Source: DATMBL01 sp050735975
GTDB lineage: Bacteria > Desulfobacterota > Binatia > UBA9968
Direction of reading: 5' to 3'
Assembly: GCA_050735975.1 (NCBI GenBank)
Contig: JBOHVS010000218.1
Coordinates: 1-5,294 of the forward strand
Length of the DNA stretch: 5,294 nucleotides
Made by a program: the position numbers and the translations under genes. Below, one piece after another: positions 4,779 through 5,294 of this stretch. Positions within the stretch are counted from its first letter, which is position 1; each line of letters begins with the position of its first letter. The notes below the pieces were generated by a model. It did no database searches and was not told the origin of the DNA. It saw only the letters and a list, made by a program, of their open reading frames with translations.

Positions 4779-5294
4779 CTACTTAATTGCTTCCGCCTTC
4801 TTGAGCTGTTCCATCTTTTCATGACTTAAGCCCAAAATCTCACCAAACACTTGATCGTTATCGGCGCCGATCCAGGGGGCGGGGCGGGCGGCGTCGGCGG
4901 CCGAGAGAGAGGGGATTCCGGGCAGGCCGTGATGCGTCATGTTGCCCCAGGGTTGAGTATCCGTCTCGACGATGTGACCGCGCTCGCGCAAATGAATATC
5001 GTAGTAGAGATCTTCTCCCGACATCGGCATCCCGGCTGGGATACCGGCTCCCTGCAGCAGACGAAAAGCTTGGCGAGCCGTTAGCTTATGCGTCCACTGT
5101 GAAAGCTTTTCATCAAACTCTTCCCGGTGCTCTTTCCGGCCCGCAGGGGTCGCGAATTTCTCATCCGCCGCCCATGAGTCTTTGCCGATCAAGCGCACGA
5201 TGCTTTGCCATTCTTCGTCGCTCGCGCACGCGATGATGATCCAGTTATCTTCGCCGCGGCAGGGATAGCAGCCGTACGGCGCGTACGGTTCGCC
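4779..5294 (-). CDS. CaiB/BaiF family III CoA-transferase, C-terminal part (cut by window edge)
   Basis: The visible 171 residues are the C-terminal portion of a family III CoA-transferase, which moves CoA between carboxylic acids. The frame is open to the right edge and begins GEPYAPYGCYPCRGEDNWII, matching the HGxYPCxxGxWIxIA segment of CaiB/BaiF proteins. EEWQSIVRLIG follows. Later come LTARQAFRLLQGAGIPAG and EDLYYDIHLRERGHIVE, matching the usual A.e....L..aGvPag and D..ydpHL..Rg segments. PGIPSLSAADAARPAPWIGADNDQVFGEILGLS is the usual tail. The catalytic Asp lies in the missing N-terminal half, so activity cannot be judged. An internal GTG at 5198 is not the start. The gene is convergent with the lyase cassette. 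It may activate or use one of that pathway's acids, but only adjacency supports this. Confidence 0.88.
   Translation of the reverse strand, partial: GEPYAPYGCYPCRGEDNWIIIACASDEEWQSIVRLIGKDSWAADEKFATPAGRKEHREEFDEKLSQWTHKLTARQAFRLLQGAGIPAGMPMSGEDLYYDIHLRERGHIVETDTQPWGNMTHHGLPGIPSLSAADAARPAPWIGADNDQVFGEILGLSHEKMEQLKKAEAIK

Overview
The window is about 5.3 kb of moderately GC-rich bacterial DNA. It holds intact metabolic genes, a small two-gene module that resembles a toxin-antitoxin pair, a decayed gene and several dispersed palindromic repeats. Nothing in it fixes the taxon. The repeats, the CaiB/BaiF gene and the split aconitase next to an isocitrate-lyase-superfamily enzyme suggest a large-genome soil or sediment bacterium (for example Acidobacteriota, a deltaproteobacterium-like lineage or Binatota). 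That placement is inference from general experience.

Left part (1-1330), all on the minus strand. A small gene with an unclear start runs off the left edge. Next comes a coupled pair: an 81-codon basic protein (822-1067) and a 192-residue nucleotidyltransferase of the AbiEii/DUF6036 type (247-825), joined by an ATGA stop/start overlap. Upstream of the pair, in its promoter region, is a tandem palindromic repeat that looks like an operator. Immediately beyond it is the remnant of a zeta-toxin/COG4185-type ATPase (1115-1330). This part reads as a piece of toxin-antitoxin or defence-like island.

Spacer (1331-1723). There is no gene here. It holds a long imperfect inverted repeat (1334-1417), a cluster of CTTCGTG-type repeats (1513-1567) and a good sigma70-type promoter (1605-1634) pointing into the metabolic cassette.

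Centre (1724-4510), plus strand. A three-gene cassette encodes the large and small subunits of a split aconitase/isopropylmalate-isomerase-family hydro-lyase, joined by another ATGA overlap, followed after 124 bp by an isocitrate lyase/PEP mutase superfamily C-C lyase. A dehydratase that moves or adds a hydroxyl group on a branched di- or tricarboxylate, followed by a lyase that splits the product, is the logic of the methylcitrate pathway and of 2,3-dimethylmalate breakdown. All three proteins keep the core catalytic machinery but have substitutions at positions that are nearly invariant in the characterised families. An unassigned substrate is therefore likely, and this is the most interesting part of the window.

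Right part (4511-5294). Two diverged copies of a TGTCATTCC...AATGACA palindromic repeat fill the convergent gap. Beyond them lies the C-terminal part of a CaiB/BaiF (family III) CoA-transferase on the minus strand, cut by the window edge. It could act on an acid from the same pathway, but the orientation gives no operon evidence.
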